DNA of 8,212 nt from Candidatus Competibacteraceae bacterium (GCA_012032855.1 JAAUQA010000122.1:1-8212); one strand, 5' to 3'; shown: positions 1 to 7,203, counted from the stretch's first letter. Made by a program: numbers and translations. The notes: generated by a model from the sequence alone, not told the origin.

Positions 1-775
1 GCTATTCGGGTTGCCACTAGCGATTGTCGCCAGTGGCGTGTCCTGCTGGCTGATACTTTATTTGTTTTTAGACAAGGCTCACGGCGATCAGGCCTTACAA
101 ATGCCCGTGCAGGCCAAAACCCGAATCTCGCAAGTCGAATGGAAAACCTTGCTTATCATCGTTCTGATGGTGTGTTTATGGCTGACGGAACATTGGCATG
201 GCTTCGACATAGCGATTGTGACCATGGCCGGGGCGTTGCTGCTGACTCTGCCGGGCATCGGCGTCTTACCCTGGAAGAATGGCATCAAAGCGGTGTCCTG
301 GGATTTGATTATCTTTGTCGGGGCGGCGTTGGTATTGGGCCGATCTCTTATCGAATCGGGCGCAGCCGACTGGATTATTGAGCATGTATTCGCTATAAGC
401 GGGATCAGGACGACCGAATCCTACTTATTCATTTTGTTGTCGCTGTCGTTCATAACCCTCACTTCACATATTTACATGACGTCTCACGCCGCACGCGCTG
501 TGGCTTTAACACCGGCTGTGTTGTATTTAGCGGCAAGCCTGCAACTCGATCCGGTCACTGTCGTGTTTATCAGCACCGTAGGTATGGACTACTGCCTGAC
601 TTTTCCCGTCAGCTCGAAAGCCTTGCTGATGTATCAAGGTTTGGACGGTGAAACCTATCAACCAGCCGATCTATTACGTTTAAGCTCGGTGTTGTTACCC
701 ATCCATATGGCGCTGATCATCGCCTTCTACTACGGCTATTGGCGTTGGATTGGTCTAAGTTTGGGGAATACTTGA
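1..775 (+). CDS. SLC13/DASS-family anion permease, C-terminal part (partial)
   Basis: This is the C-terminal half of a multi-spanning inner-membrane permease that resembles SLC13/DASS carboxylate or inorganic-anion transporters. The frame is open from base 2, so the gene begins before the window; the TTG at 11 is an internal Leu codon, not a start. Hydrophobic segments follow one another, and the stretch with WDLIIFVGAALVLG followed by ESGAADWI (about nt 299-376) matches the re-entrant region of the family. The usual second SNT signature is changed: the equivalent place reads MTSHAARAVALTP (about nt 476-514). The later motif reads FPVSSKALLMYQG (about nt 602-640). The substrate therefore cannot be predicted. 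The stop overlaps the next start by one base (TGATG), which suggests translational coupling to the sensor kinase. Family assignment is fairly sure; substrate is unknown. Confidence 0.78.
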   Translation, partial: LFGLPLAIVASGVSCWLILYLFLDKAHGDQALQMPVQAKTRISQVEWKTLLIIVLMVCLWLTEHWHGFDIAIVTMAGALLLTLPGIGVLPWKNGIKAVSWDLIIFVGAALVLGRSLIESGAADWIIEHVFAISGIRTTESYLFILLSLSFITLTSHIYMTSHAARAVALTPAVLYLAASLQLDPVTVVFISTVGMDYCLTFPVSSKALLMYQGLDGETYQPADLLRLSSVLLPIHMALIIAFYYGYWRWIGLSLGNT

Positions 776-2271
776 TGAATCTTCGGCAGAAGTTATTAAC
801 TGTGTTCGGGGGACTGGCCTTGCTGGCGATAGTGCTGGCTGGGATAACCTTTTGGTTGGCATGGCACTGGCAAACCGCACAGGAGCAACTTAATAGCCAT
901 TATCAGCGCAGTTTGTTGTTGCAAAATGTGCGCGCAGAGGCTTTCCGCGCTTTTAAGGAGGTCGCTGATGCCGTTACCGAGGGTGATCTCGATGCCCGGC
1001 AGGAATTTGAAGCCCTACTCAAACCTTTGGAAAGGGATTTTGCGCAATGGACCGAACTGGCCCATAACCAAGAGGAGCGCCGGCAGGTAGCCGCTGTGCG
1101 CGCCGTGTATAGGCAATTACTGAACGATGCTGAAGAGGTATTCGCTCTTGAGAAAGCCGGGCAACGACGCGCCGCCATTGAATTTATGGAACGGGAATTG
1201 GACCAAACCGGCTTTTTCGCCTTCGAGGAATTGACAACCCAAGCAGTCGCTTCGGATGTCAAATTCCGCGAGGTGCTTCTCGCCCAACTTGAAAAAACCT
1301 TGCACACCGCGCAAGCGATTCCGCTCATCGCAGCATTCTGTACCCTGTCGCTGATCCTGTTGTTGCGTGCCTATCTTTCCGCTGATTTGTTTACCCCCTT
1401 GCAGCGGCTTGAACAGGCTATGCGCGATGCCTCCCGCGGCGATTTCCGGCAACGCTCGGCTGAAGATTCGCGCGCTGATGAATTGGGAGCGATCAACCGT
1501 GCATTCGATCAGCTGCTAAAAACAATTGCTGCGCGTGAACAGATGGTCGAAACCTCCATGACCGGTGAATTCAAGGTGCAAAGCCTGCTTGATGGGCAAG
1601 CTCTGAAGACAACCCCATCTCGATTGTTGTTGCATAAACTGGTATCACGTATCCGCGCACGCCTCCTGCAATTCAAAAAAAGCGCTACTCAGGGCATTGT
1701 TCATGGAACATCTGAAGATCAGCAACTGGAGGGCGTGTTAGAGCAGTTGAACATACTTTCACAAGTCCTGACCCGCATCACGGAGTTTGGTTTTCCACTG
1801 GACCTCAATCTAGCAAGCACCGATGTCGTCACATTGCTGCACGACGTGTTAATGCGTTTTCAGGACGAGTTGGCCCGCCGCTCGGTCAGTTTCGAAATCA
1901 CCATCGCACCTGAGGTGGGCGAAGTCGTGGTAGACCGGCTCAAACTGCGGGAGGTCCTCAGCGCCTTAGTACGCAATGGGCTCTCTTCACTACCAGAACG
2001 CGGCGGTAAATTGGGCATCCGCGCATCAATTGAAATCGCCGAGGACAAAGAGTTATTGATTGAGATCGCTAACCAAGGTCGTGGCCAAGATCCGCATCCG
2101 GTGAATCAAGAGATCACCTTGAGCCCGGTCAGATCAGGGCGGGAACAGCGCACCGGAGTGGGCCTGACGCTGGCCAAGGCGATAATCGAGCAACACGGTG
2201 GCCGCCTACAGATCAAGAGCATGATCGGTGCAGGAAGTTATGTGAAGATCGCCATTCCCTTACGTGAATGA
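775..2271 (+). CDS. Membrane HAMP sensor histidine kinase with degenerate H and G1 boxes
   Basis: A 498-residue inner-membrane sensor kinase. TM1 spans residues ~7-30, a helical periplasmic four-helix-bundle-like sensor domain ~31-180, TM2 ~181-200, HAMP ~201-254, a DHp-like region ~275-340, and a C-terminal GHKL ATPase domain ~350-498. The ATPase domain shows an N box (REVLSALVRNG, N401) and a G2 box (TGVGLTLAKAI, 460-470). Two catalytic features look abnormal. The best phospho-acceptor candidate, H287, is followed by Lys instead of the usual Glu/Asp. The G1 box reads ANQGRG (432-437), with Asn433 where the adenine-binding Asp is expected. The kinase may be weak, atypical or purely regulatory. 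The start at 775 is preferred over an in-frame TTG at 739 because GGGGA (763-767) sits 7 bases upstream and the ATG overlaps the permease stop. No response regulator is visible. Confidence 0.85.
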   Translation: MNLRQKLLTVFGGLALLAIVLAGITFWLAWHWQTAQEQLNSHYQRSLLLQNVRAEAFRAFKEVADAVTEGDLDARQEFEALLKPLERDFAQWTELAHNQEERRQVAAVRAVYRQLLNDAEEVFALEKAGQRRAAIEFMERELDQTGFFAFEELTTQAVASDVKFREVLLAQLEKTLHTAQAIPLIAAFCTLSLILLLRAYLSADLFTPLQRLEQAMRDASRGDFRQRSAEDSRADELGAINRAFDQLLKTIAAREQMVETSMTGEFKVQSLLDGQALKTTPSRLLLHKLVSRIRARLLQFKKSATQGIVHGTSEDQQLEGVLEQLNILSQVLTRITEFGFPLDLNLASTDVVTLLHDVLMRFQDELARRSVSFEITIAPEVGEVVVDRLKLREVLSALVRNGLSSLPERGGKLGIRASIEIAEDKELLIEIANQGRGQDPHPVNQEITLSPVRSGREQRTGVGLTLAKAIIEQHGGRLQIKSMIGAGSYVKIAIPLRE

Positions 2272-2282
2272 GCACCACTCAG

Positions 2283-2311
2283 TTGAACAGTTGTGTTGCG
2301 TATTTTATATT
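2283..2311 (+). promoter_or_regulatory. Candidate sigma70 promoter for the cytochrome c' gene
   Basis: TTGAAC (2283-2288) and TATATT (2306-2311) are separated by exactly 17 bases and each differs from the sigma70 consensus at one or two positions. It lies just after the kinase stop and would start a transcript near 2318, leaving a leader of about 180 bases before the cytochrome. I found no convincing FNR or NsrR half-sites around it. Confidence 0.5.
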
Positions 2312-2358
2312 AAGCGAAGCAGACCACCTGCGGATGAAGAAGGATGGGATTGACGAGT

Positions 2359-2393
2359 CCAAGCGGCGAGGCAAGCGGGTAGAGATCGCTTGG
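2359..2393 (+). other. Leader inverted repeats upstream of cytochrome c'
   Basis: CGCTTGG (2387-2393) can pair with CCAAGCG (2359-2365), or its first six bases with CAAGCG (2372-2377). The two hairpins are mutually exclusive, with loops of 21 and 9 bases. No T-run follows, so this is not a terminator. It sits in the presumed untranslated leader of the cytochrome c' transcript. It could be chance in a 223-bp intergenic stretch. Confidence 0.25.
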
Positions 2394-2497
2394 TTTGGCT
2401 TCCACTAACTGATTTGACCAAAGCCGCGAACAAGCATGACATCCAATGGTCTGATAAACGGCACAAAACCAACTACCCAATTGAGGGAGGAGTAATG

Positions 2498-2962
2498 ATG
2501 AAATTGGTAAAACAAGCCGTAATTGCAACGCTTTTGGCCGGCGGCCTGATTGGTAGCGCCGTCGCTGAGGTCAAACCCGACGATGCGATTCAATACCGTC
2601 AATCGGTTTTTCAATTGTATAAGTGGAATATCGCACCCTTGGGGGGCATGGTAAAAGGGGAAGTCCCTTACGATGCCGAGGTAGTTAAACGCAACGCCGA
2701 GCGATTAGAGTTCCTCGCGACACTACCCCTGGAAGGGTTCGGACCGGGTACCGATAAGGGAGATAAAATGAAAACCGGCGCCAAGCCTGAAATTTGGCAG
2801 GATTTTGATCAATTTAAAAGCCTGATGGAGAATATGGGTACCGAAGCCGGCAAGTTAGCCGAAACCGCTGAGAGCGGCGATGAAGGTGCAGTTAAAGCCC
2901 AAATCGGTGAAGTAGCGAAGAGCTGCAAAGCGTGTCATGACGATTTCCGCGAAAAAGATTAA
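2498..2962 (+). CDS. Cytochrome c' (class II c-type cytochrome), periplasmic
   Basis: A 154-residue class II cytochrome c. It has a Sec signal peptide (residues 1-23, cleavage after AVA) and a mature four-helix-bundle domain. The haem-binding motif is C-terminal, CKACHDDFR, with cysteines 143 and 146, axial His147 and the conserved Arg151. Family hallmarks include YRQS near the mature N terminus, MVKGEVPYDA, GFGPGTDKGD and KPEIW. By comparison with Alcaligenes cytochrome c', the distal haem position (Leu16 there) appears to be Phe (F38 of the precursor), which fits five-coordinate high-spin haem that binds NO or CO. Such proteins buffer or remove nitric oxide. Two ATGs stand in tandem (2495 and 2498); GGAGG (2486-2490) lies 7 bases from the second and 4 from the first, so 2498 is chosen. 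It is transcribed alone and ends at a strong terminator. Confidence 0.9.
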   Translation: MKLVKQAVIATLLAGGLIGSAVAEVKPDDAIQYRQSVFQLYKWNIAPLGGMVKGEVPYDAEVVKRNAERLEFLATLPLEGFGPGTDKGDKMKTGAKPEIWQDFDQFKSLMENMGTEAGKLAETAESGDEGAVKAQIGEVAKSCKACHDDFREKD

Positions 2963-2986
2963 ATCTGAGCGAGTTAATTCAAAGTG

Positions 2987-3014
2987 AAAAAGCCGTGGCG
3001 CGCCACGGCTTTTT
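2987..3014. terminator. Bidirectional rho-independent terminator, perfect palindrome
   Basis: A perfect 28-bp palindrome centred between 3000 and 3001. The GC-rich core (GCCGTGGCG and its complement) is flanked by A5 on the left and a run of six T on the right (3010-3015). The stem would end transcription both of the cytochrome c' gene from the left and of the RsbW-GNAT gene from the right, whose stop codons lie 27 and 39 bases away. Confidence 0.9.
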
Positions 3015-3053
3015 TGACTACTCAACAATCAGCATCTGCAGCAAAACTGCCCA

Positions 3054-4538
3054 TCACCTCCGGGTCGGATCGCAAGCTTGAACGTACTCCTTGATTTCCC
3101 GACCGAAATCGGAATACACCTGGATCGAGTCGTAACCGGGGTCCACATCGTAGATGGATTGCAGCAACAATTTCTCGCCGTAGTCTGACCCGGCACACAC
3201 CCCGGCGAAGAAAAAGCCCATAGCCTCGAACTGCTCAGTCATAAATGGCGCAGCAGGGTGAGTTAACGGCAGCATGAGTTGAATCGCCGGGATACTCTGA
3301 GCCCAGGCACGGTGCAGTTGGGCGAGTACCTGCAAGTCAGCATCGGCACCGTAGTGCTGAACATCGATTAAACACCAGCCTTCCTTGAAATCGGTGGTGG
3401 TATGAATCTCCGATTTCTCGTCAAGTTCGGGCGCTTCCGGCGCATCCAGCAGACGCAAAGGGTTACCCATGTTGCGGTATATACGTTCAATCATGGTCTT
3501 GTGGCGGGGCGGGGCGTACAAAGGGGTCTCTTCGACTGACTGGATATACCTGACGAAGACCAAATTGCCTATCCGTCCGGGCTTGTCCTGATCCTCTTCG
3601 CGCCAGTGGCGCGAGGCAGGACTGGTCGCCAGCAGCAGACCGCACTCGAAAAAACGCTCGCGCAGCGTGGCGCGCTGCGAAAACACATGATTGGTAACCG
3701 CTAACGCCTGCAAGGCATATACGCCTCGCTCGACGGCATTGTCTATCAGAAATTGGCTGATATCCGAGGCGCAGCCTTGGCTGCGGTAACGTCCGTTGAC
3801 GAACGCGTAGGTCAGTTCTTCTACTCGTGCGCCGGGGTACGGGGGCACGGACGCAACATGCCCTATCACCTCATCGTCGCCGGTTACGGCGACAGCGGAG
3901 ATGATTTCGCCTGCTTCGATCATTTGTTTCACCCGGTTGGGGTAGTAGATATGTTCTCGGAACATCACCGACCCGTGGGCTTCCAGAGCGAGACGGGAAA
4001 TGGTTTCCGCTTCCTCAGGCTTGGTCAGGCGCACCGTGTAGTTGAGCGGCACGGACTGTGGTTGTGACGGGGCGGCGGGCTTTTCTATCTGGTCCGCCTG
4101 TTCACCGACCGGCGTCTCTGGCAGCAGTTTCAGCAAACGTAGCTCCCTTAGCCCATTTTCCAACAGCGCGGACGAAACACGATCCATCATTTCCTGTATG
4201 ACTAGCATCCCCAGCCCGGTGATGTCCTGGTGTTCCTTGGCCCGCTGCGGATCGTACTTGGGAAGTTCTTCCATTTCCAATGGCAAGCCACGCGAATGGA
4301 GCACGATTTGTAACCCCAAAGAAGTCCGAGACAAGGCGATGGTCAAGGTATCCTGCGGCCCACCATACCCAAATTCGATGGCGTTCAGCACCGCTTCTTC
4401 CAATGCCAGGCAAATACGCTGCGACTCCGCACCGGTAAATCCTATCGCCTTTGCACATTCCTGAGTTGCCGAGCTGACGATGGGGATATAGGTGGTTTGC
4501 GCTGGATGCGTTAAAGAAACCTGATCGTTTATTTTCAT
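3054..4538 (-). CDS. RsbW-like ATPase / GNAT acetyltransferase fusion protein
   Basis: A 494-residue, apparently cytoplasmic protein with three parts. Residues ~10-140 resemble an anti-sigma-factor (RsbW/SpoIIAB) HATPase domain: N box ALEEAVLNAIEFGYGG (45-60) and G2 box TGLGMLVIQEMMDRV (107-121). The G1 Asp is replaced, the site reading HSRGLP with Ser82. A Pro/Gln-rich linker (~141-165) leads to a GNAT domain (~166-310) carrying the acetyl-CoA motif RSQGCA (252-257) after a beta strand. The C-terminal part (~345-494), with EAMGFFFAGV (438-447) and LLLQSIY, looks like a second, degenerate GNAT domain without the R/QxxGxG/A motif. The gene lies 21 bp after cytochrome b561, so the two are probably one operon. 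The ribosome-binding site is weak (GGAA about 12 bases upstream). The target of acetylation or binding is unknown; the domain calls are good, the biological role is not. Confidence 0.8.
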   Translation of the reverse strand: MKINDQVSLTHPAQTTYIPIVSSATQECAKAIGFTGAESQRICLALEEAVLNAIEFGYGGPQDTLTIALSRTSLGLQIVLHSRGLPLEMEELPKYDPQRAKEHQDITGLGMLVIQEMMDRVSSALLENGLRELRLLKLLPETPVGEQADQIEKPAAPSQPQSVPLNYTVRLTKPEEAETISRLALEAHGSVMFREHIYYPNRVKQMIEAGEIISAVAVTGDDEVIGHVASVPPYPGARVEELTYAFVNGRYRSQGCASDISQFLIDNAVERGVYALQALAVTNHVFSQRATLRERFFECGLLLATSPASRHWREEDQDKPGRIGNLVFVRYIQSVEETPLYAPPRHKTMIERIYRNMGNPLRLLDAPEAPELDEKSEIHTTTDFKEGWCLIDVQHYGADADLQVLAQLHRAWAQSIPAIQLMLPLTHPAAPFMTEQFEAMGFFFAGVCAGSDYGEKLLLQSIYDVDPGYDSIQVYSDFGREIKEYVQACDPTRR

Positions 4539-4559
4539 ATTGACGGGTTATTCCAATTG

Positions 4560-5258
4560 TTAAATTTGAGTGACTATTAAATAAACACCGCAGCCAATAA
4601 GCCCGCCTAAAACCACTGCACGCCACACGCTGGGAAAAATGGCCGTCTCCGCTACACCCTGCGGGACGGCCTTGTTTCCATTAACCATGGGCGCAATCAA
4701 GTTCTCGCGCTTGTAAAGCAAATAGTAGAGCACCGCCAACACGTGCAGTCCGATCAAAACGAACAGCAGGTTGATATTGATTTCGTGGATGCCAGTGAGC
4801 CAGTCGCTGGTATCCTTGCTGACCAGTGTCGCCAGCGGGCCTTCGATAAAAATATCGTCATTCGCAAACAGGCCGGTTCCTGCTTGAACTAGCAATGCCA
4901 GTAGCAATACCACTACCATCAAACCGCCCAGCGGGTTGTGACCTAGGGTGTAAGAGGGTGTGCGTTTGAATAACGTTTTCGCATAATGCAGTATGGACCG
5001 GGGGCCACGCACGAACTGGGAAAAGCGGGCATAGGTGCTACCGAAAATACCCCACAGCAGTCGGAACAATACCAAACCTAACAGGGTATAGCCGGAATAC
5101 ATATGATAGACCATAGCATTACCGCCGCTCCGGCCGGATACCACCGAAACCACCACCAGCACCACCACGGCCCAATGAAAAAGTCTAACCGGCCAGTCCC
5201 ACACGGGAACGGAATGCAAGCCTTTGTCGTCCGAACCTCTAATATCCGCTTCGTTCAT
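4560..5258 (-). CDS. Cytochrome b561-type membrane dihaem protein
   Basis: A 232-residue integral membrane protein of the bacterial cytochrome b561 / Ni,Fe-hydrogenase b-subunit type, expected to carry haem b and pass electrons between the quinone pool and a periplasmic partner. The N-terminal signature VWDWPVRLFHW (19-29) contains H28. Other candidate haem-ligand histidines are H52 (YHMYSGY), H158 (TGIHEI) and H172 (GLHVLAV); H107 is an extra conserved-looking His. Membrane segments lie at ~25-41, 52-72, 109-131 and 159-181, with a fifth hydrophobic segment at ~211-230 near the C terminus. AAAGG lies 10 bases before the ATG. In several proteobacteria such a gene is linked to cytochrome c', so the cytochrome c' at the other side of the RsbW-GNAT gene is a plausible redox partner; that pairing is inference. 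Confidence 0.88.
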   Translation of the reverse strand: MNEADIRGSDDKGLHSVPVWDWPVRLFHWAVVVLVVVSVVSGRSGGNAMVYHMYSGYTLLGLVLFRLLWGIFGSTYARFSQFVRGPRSILHYAKTLFKRTPSYTLGHNPLGGLMVVVLLLALLVQAGTGLFANDDIFIEGPLATLVSKDTSDWLTGIHEININLLFVLIGLHVLAVLYYLLYKRENLIAPMVNGNKAVPQGVAETAIFPSVWRAVVLGGLIGCGVYLIVTQI

Positions 5259-5296
5259 ACTTATTACGCCTTTCGCCTTACTTATATTGAGCCGTT

Positions 5297-5326
5297 ATGA
5301 TACTCAGACATTCGGCCTGATATAAA
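5297..5326 (+). promoter_or_regulatory. Candidate promoter for the RibD-like gene in the divergent region
   Basis: The 98-bp gap between the divergent cytochrome b561 and RibD-like genes holds ATGATA (5297-5302), an 18-base spacer and TATAAA (5321-5326), giving a leader of about 24 bases. On the opposite strand TATAAG (5286-5281) is a possible -10 for the cytochrome b561 operon, but no good -35 accompanies it. The two promoters would be back to back. Confidence 0.35.
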
Positions 5327-5356
5327 AGAAAATCAACCAAAAGGACACTATCGCTA

Positions 5357-6304
5357 ATGCCTGCCAACCCAACATCTCGTATCTGCGGAATGACCCAAGA
5401 TCAGGCATGGCAGATGATTTTGCTGATGCATCAGCTGCGAAAAACGCATGCCCTTGATTCAGCTTGGGCTGTCGGACTGGACGCTAGAGGCATACCGGTA
5501 CAAATGCCGCCGGCAGAGGCGGTGCTTGTTTACGAGCAGCAAGGGTGGCGACTCAATCAGGTACTTAGCCCGTCTTTGCAGGCGCTGTTCGAACTGTATT
5601 TGCCCTTGCTGAATGCCGCCGGTCAGCAACCGTTGGTGGTCGGCCATTTGGGGCAAAGTTTGGATGGACATATTGCTACCGCTAATGGGCAATCCAGTCA
5701 ACTTAACGGACCTGAAAACATTATTCATCTGCATCGTTTACGCGCACTGTGTGATGCCATCCTAGTTGGGGCAGGCACAGTGGCGGCCGATGATCCACAA
5801 CTGACTACCCGGTTAGTATCCGGCGATAACCCCGTGCGAGTAGTGATCGATCCAATGGCTCGGTTACAGTCTGACTATCGAATATTTAACGATGGATTGG
5901 CGCAGACCATACTCTTGTGCGCTGAGGATAAGGCGAAATCACAAAAGATGCTCGGTCAGGCTCCTGTAGTAAGTATTCCTGCTCGTGATCGGCGTTTAAT
6001 GTTGTCGTCTGTGTTGGATGCGCTGCATGAGCGCGGCCTGTATTTAATTTTTGTGGAAGGCGGAGGCGTCACTGTATCCGATTTTCTTCAGGACGGCCTA
6101 CTGGATCGCCTACAAATCACGTTGGCCCCGTTGGTGATTGGCTCAGGACGGCCCGGTATCCGTTTACCGATGGTGTCGACCTTGGCGGATAGTATCCGAC
6201 CGAATGTGCGGATATTTCGCATGGGTCAGGATATACTGTTTGACTGCGATCTGCGCGCCGAACCAGCGTCCGCCCCCGAAACTGACTTAGCCATAATTCT
6301 GTAG
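5357..6304 (+). CDS. RibD C-terminal-type (DHFR-fold) reductase, stand-alone
   Basis: A 315-residue protein whose residues ~92-300 match the RibD C-terminal reductase domain, an NADPH-dependent DHFR-like fold that in riboflavin synthesis reduces a pyrimidine ribosyl intermediate. Family marks are GQSLDGHIAT (99-108), LHRLRALCDAILVGAGTVAADDPQLT (125-150, best seen around DDP at 145-147), VIDP (163-166), FVEGGG (232-237) and LAPLVIGSGRPG (256-267). The cytidine-deaminase-like N-terminal half of true RibD is absent; instead there are about 90 residues I do not recognise, and the usual W-I-T-G site reads QLNG (115-118). It is therefore probably not the housekeeping riboflavin enzyme but a paralogue reducing a related pyrimidine or pterin. 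AAGGA (5341-5345) precedes the ATG by 11 bases; a second in-frame ATG at 5390 has no better site. It converges with the methyltransferase gene. Confidence 0.82.
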   Translation: MPANPTSRICGMTQDQAWQMILLMHQLRKTHALDSAWAVGLDARGIPVQMPPAEAVLVYEQQGWRLNQVLSPSLQALFELYLPLLNAAGQQPLVVGHLGQSLDGHIATANGQSSQLNGPENIIHLHRLRALCDAILVGAGTVAADDPQLTTRLVSGDNPVRVVIDPMARLQSDYRIFNDGLAQTILLCAEDKAKSQKMLGQAPVVSIPARDRRLMLSSVLDALHERGLYLIFVEGGGVTVSDFLQDGLLDRLQITLAPLVIGSGRPGIRLPMVSTLADSIRPNVRIFRMGQDILFDCDLRAEPASAPETDLAIIL

Positions 6305-6336
6305 GGTCGGCATCACCCAACCGATCAAAAACTGTT

Positions 6337-7203
6337 TCAAGGCAACCAGCCGAAGCCATCCACGTGTCCAACCGTCAACACCGAGCGCGCTGCAGTGAGA
6401 TGCTGTTCGCGGCGTTGTCGCCAGTTTACCACCCTATCCTGTAAGGCAGGATTAATCAGGGTAGCTGCTTCAATCCAATCATCTAACAGCGCGCGCTGCA
6501 ATAAGACGTAATCAGGGCCGATCTGCCAATCGCTGCGTTCCATTTCCACCTTATAACCTTGTACGCTAAGCACAGTGTCAACCGCTTGCGCTGCTTGTGG
6601 ACCCAAAGCCGGTCCAAAACCTTTATCAGTCCTTTGATGTTGGTTGATCGCTTGGCGTATCAGTTCATCGTCGAGATCAGCCGGCTCCCAACGTATCATG
6701 CCATCATAAGTGAGCAAGAATAGGACAGCGGCCCCAACTTGCTTGCACTGAGCCGCGAGTTGCACCAACCAGGCTTCCGAGACCAAATCAAGCAACGCAG
6801 AAGCAGTTACCAACTGCACACCGGCCAGTGGTAAACTTGCTAAATCATTTGCCAAATTAAGCGCTTGTAATTGTATCCGACAGGAAAAATCTTCATGATC
6901 AATGCTGACTATGTCGTCTCGCTGGGACAGTTGTGCTCCGATAGTCTCAGCCCAGACCGTCAATTCAGATCTTGCGGCGGTCAATAGATGCAGATCATGA
7001 TCAATCAGCAACCAATCCTGTTGTCCTCCCAGCTTTGGAGCAAGATAACGTACATTGGACCCGGTCCCGCAGCCCAAATCCGCAATGGTGAGCTTCTCCG
7101 AGTGACGCCGCCAGCGCTTCACCGATTCCAGCAATAGCCGATTGCGGGATACCGCATCCAAAGGTTCGCGCAACGCCAACCAGTCGCTGGAAAACCCGCT
7201 CAT
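6337..7203 (-). CDS. Class I SAM-dependent methyltransferase
   Basis: A 288-residue cytoplasmic methyltransferase with a Rossmann fold. Motif I is IADLGCGTGSN (40-50), the acidic end of strand 2 is WLLIDHD (64-70), and LVTASALLDLVSEAWL (131-146) marks the motif IV region. A further conserved-looking block, DKGFGPALGPQAA (193-205), is followed by GYKVEMERSDWQIGP (216-230). The acceptor cannot be read from the sequence. The start at 7203 is chosen because its ATG overlaps the TGA of the upstream glycosyltransferase (ATGA), and the SAM domain begins a normal distance after it. An ATG further upstream at 7257 would lie well inside the glycosyltransferase gene. Coupling to that gene implies the two act together, probably on one small molecule. 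The stop is 32 bp from the stop of the convergent RibD-like gene, with no clear terminator between. Confidence 0.87.
   Translation of the reverse strand: MSGFSSDWLALREPLDAVSRNRLLLESVKRWRRHSEKLTIADLGCGTGSNVRYLAPKLGGQQDWLLIDHDLHLLTAARSELTVWAETIGAQLSQRDDIVSIDHEDFSCRIQLQALNLANDLASLPLAGVQLVTASALLDLVSEAWLVQLAAQCKQVGAAVLFLLTYDGMIRWEPADLDDELIRQAINQHQRTDKGFGPALGPQAAQAVDTVLSVQGYKVEMERSDWQIGPDYVLLQRALLDDWIEAATLINPALQDRVVNWRQRREQHLTAARSVLTVGHVDGFGWLP

Noticed and set aside
739..774. Upstream TTG start for the sensor kinase
   Set aside because: It lies within the permease gene and adds 12 residues before a well-placed ATG with GGGGA 7 bases upstream.
903..1452. Opposite-strand open frames in the sensor kinase
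   Set aside because: Ser/Arg-rich or low-complexity shadows of the helical kinase coding sequence, with no family features.
2272..2494. FNR- or NsrR-type operator before cytochrome c'
   Set aside because: Several TTGA words are present but no paired half-site with correct spacing was found.
4042..4626. Open frames of 140 and 174 codons overlapping the RsbW-GNAT gene
   Set aside because: Both lie in other frames of a gene with clear domain motifs, and neither resembles a protein family.
6305..6336. Terminator between the RibD-like and methyltransferase genes
   Set aside because: No stem followed by a T-run could be found in the 32-bp gap.
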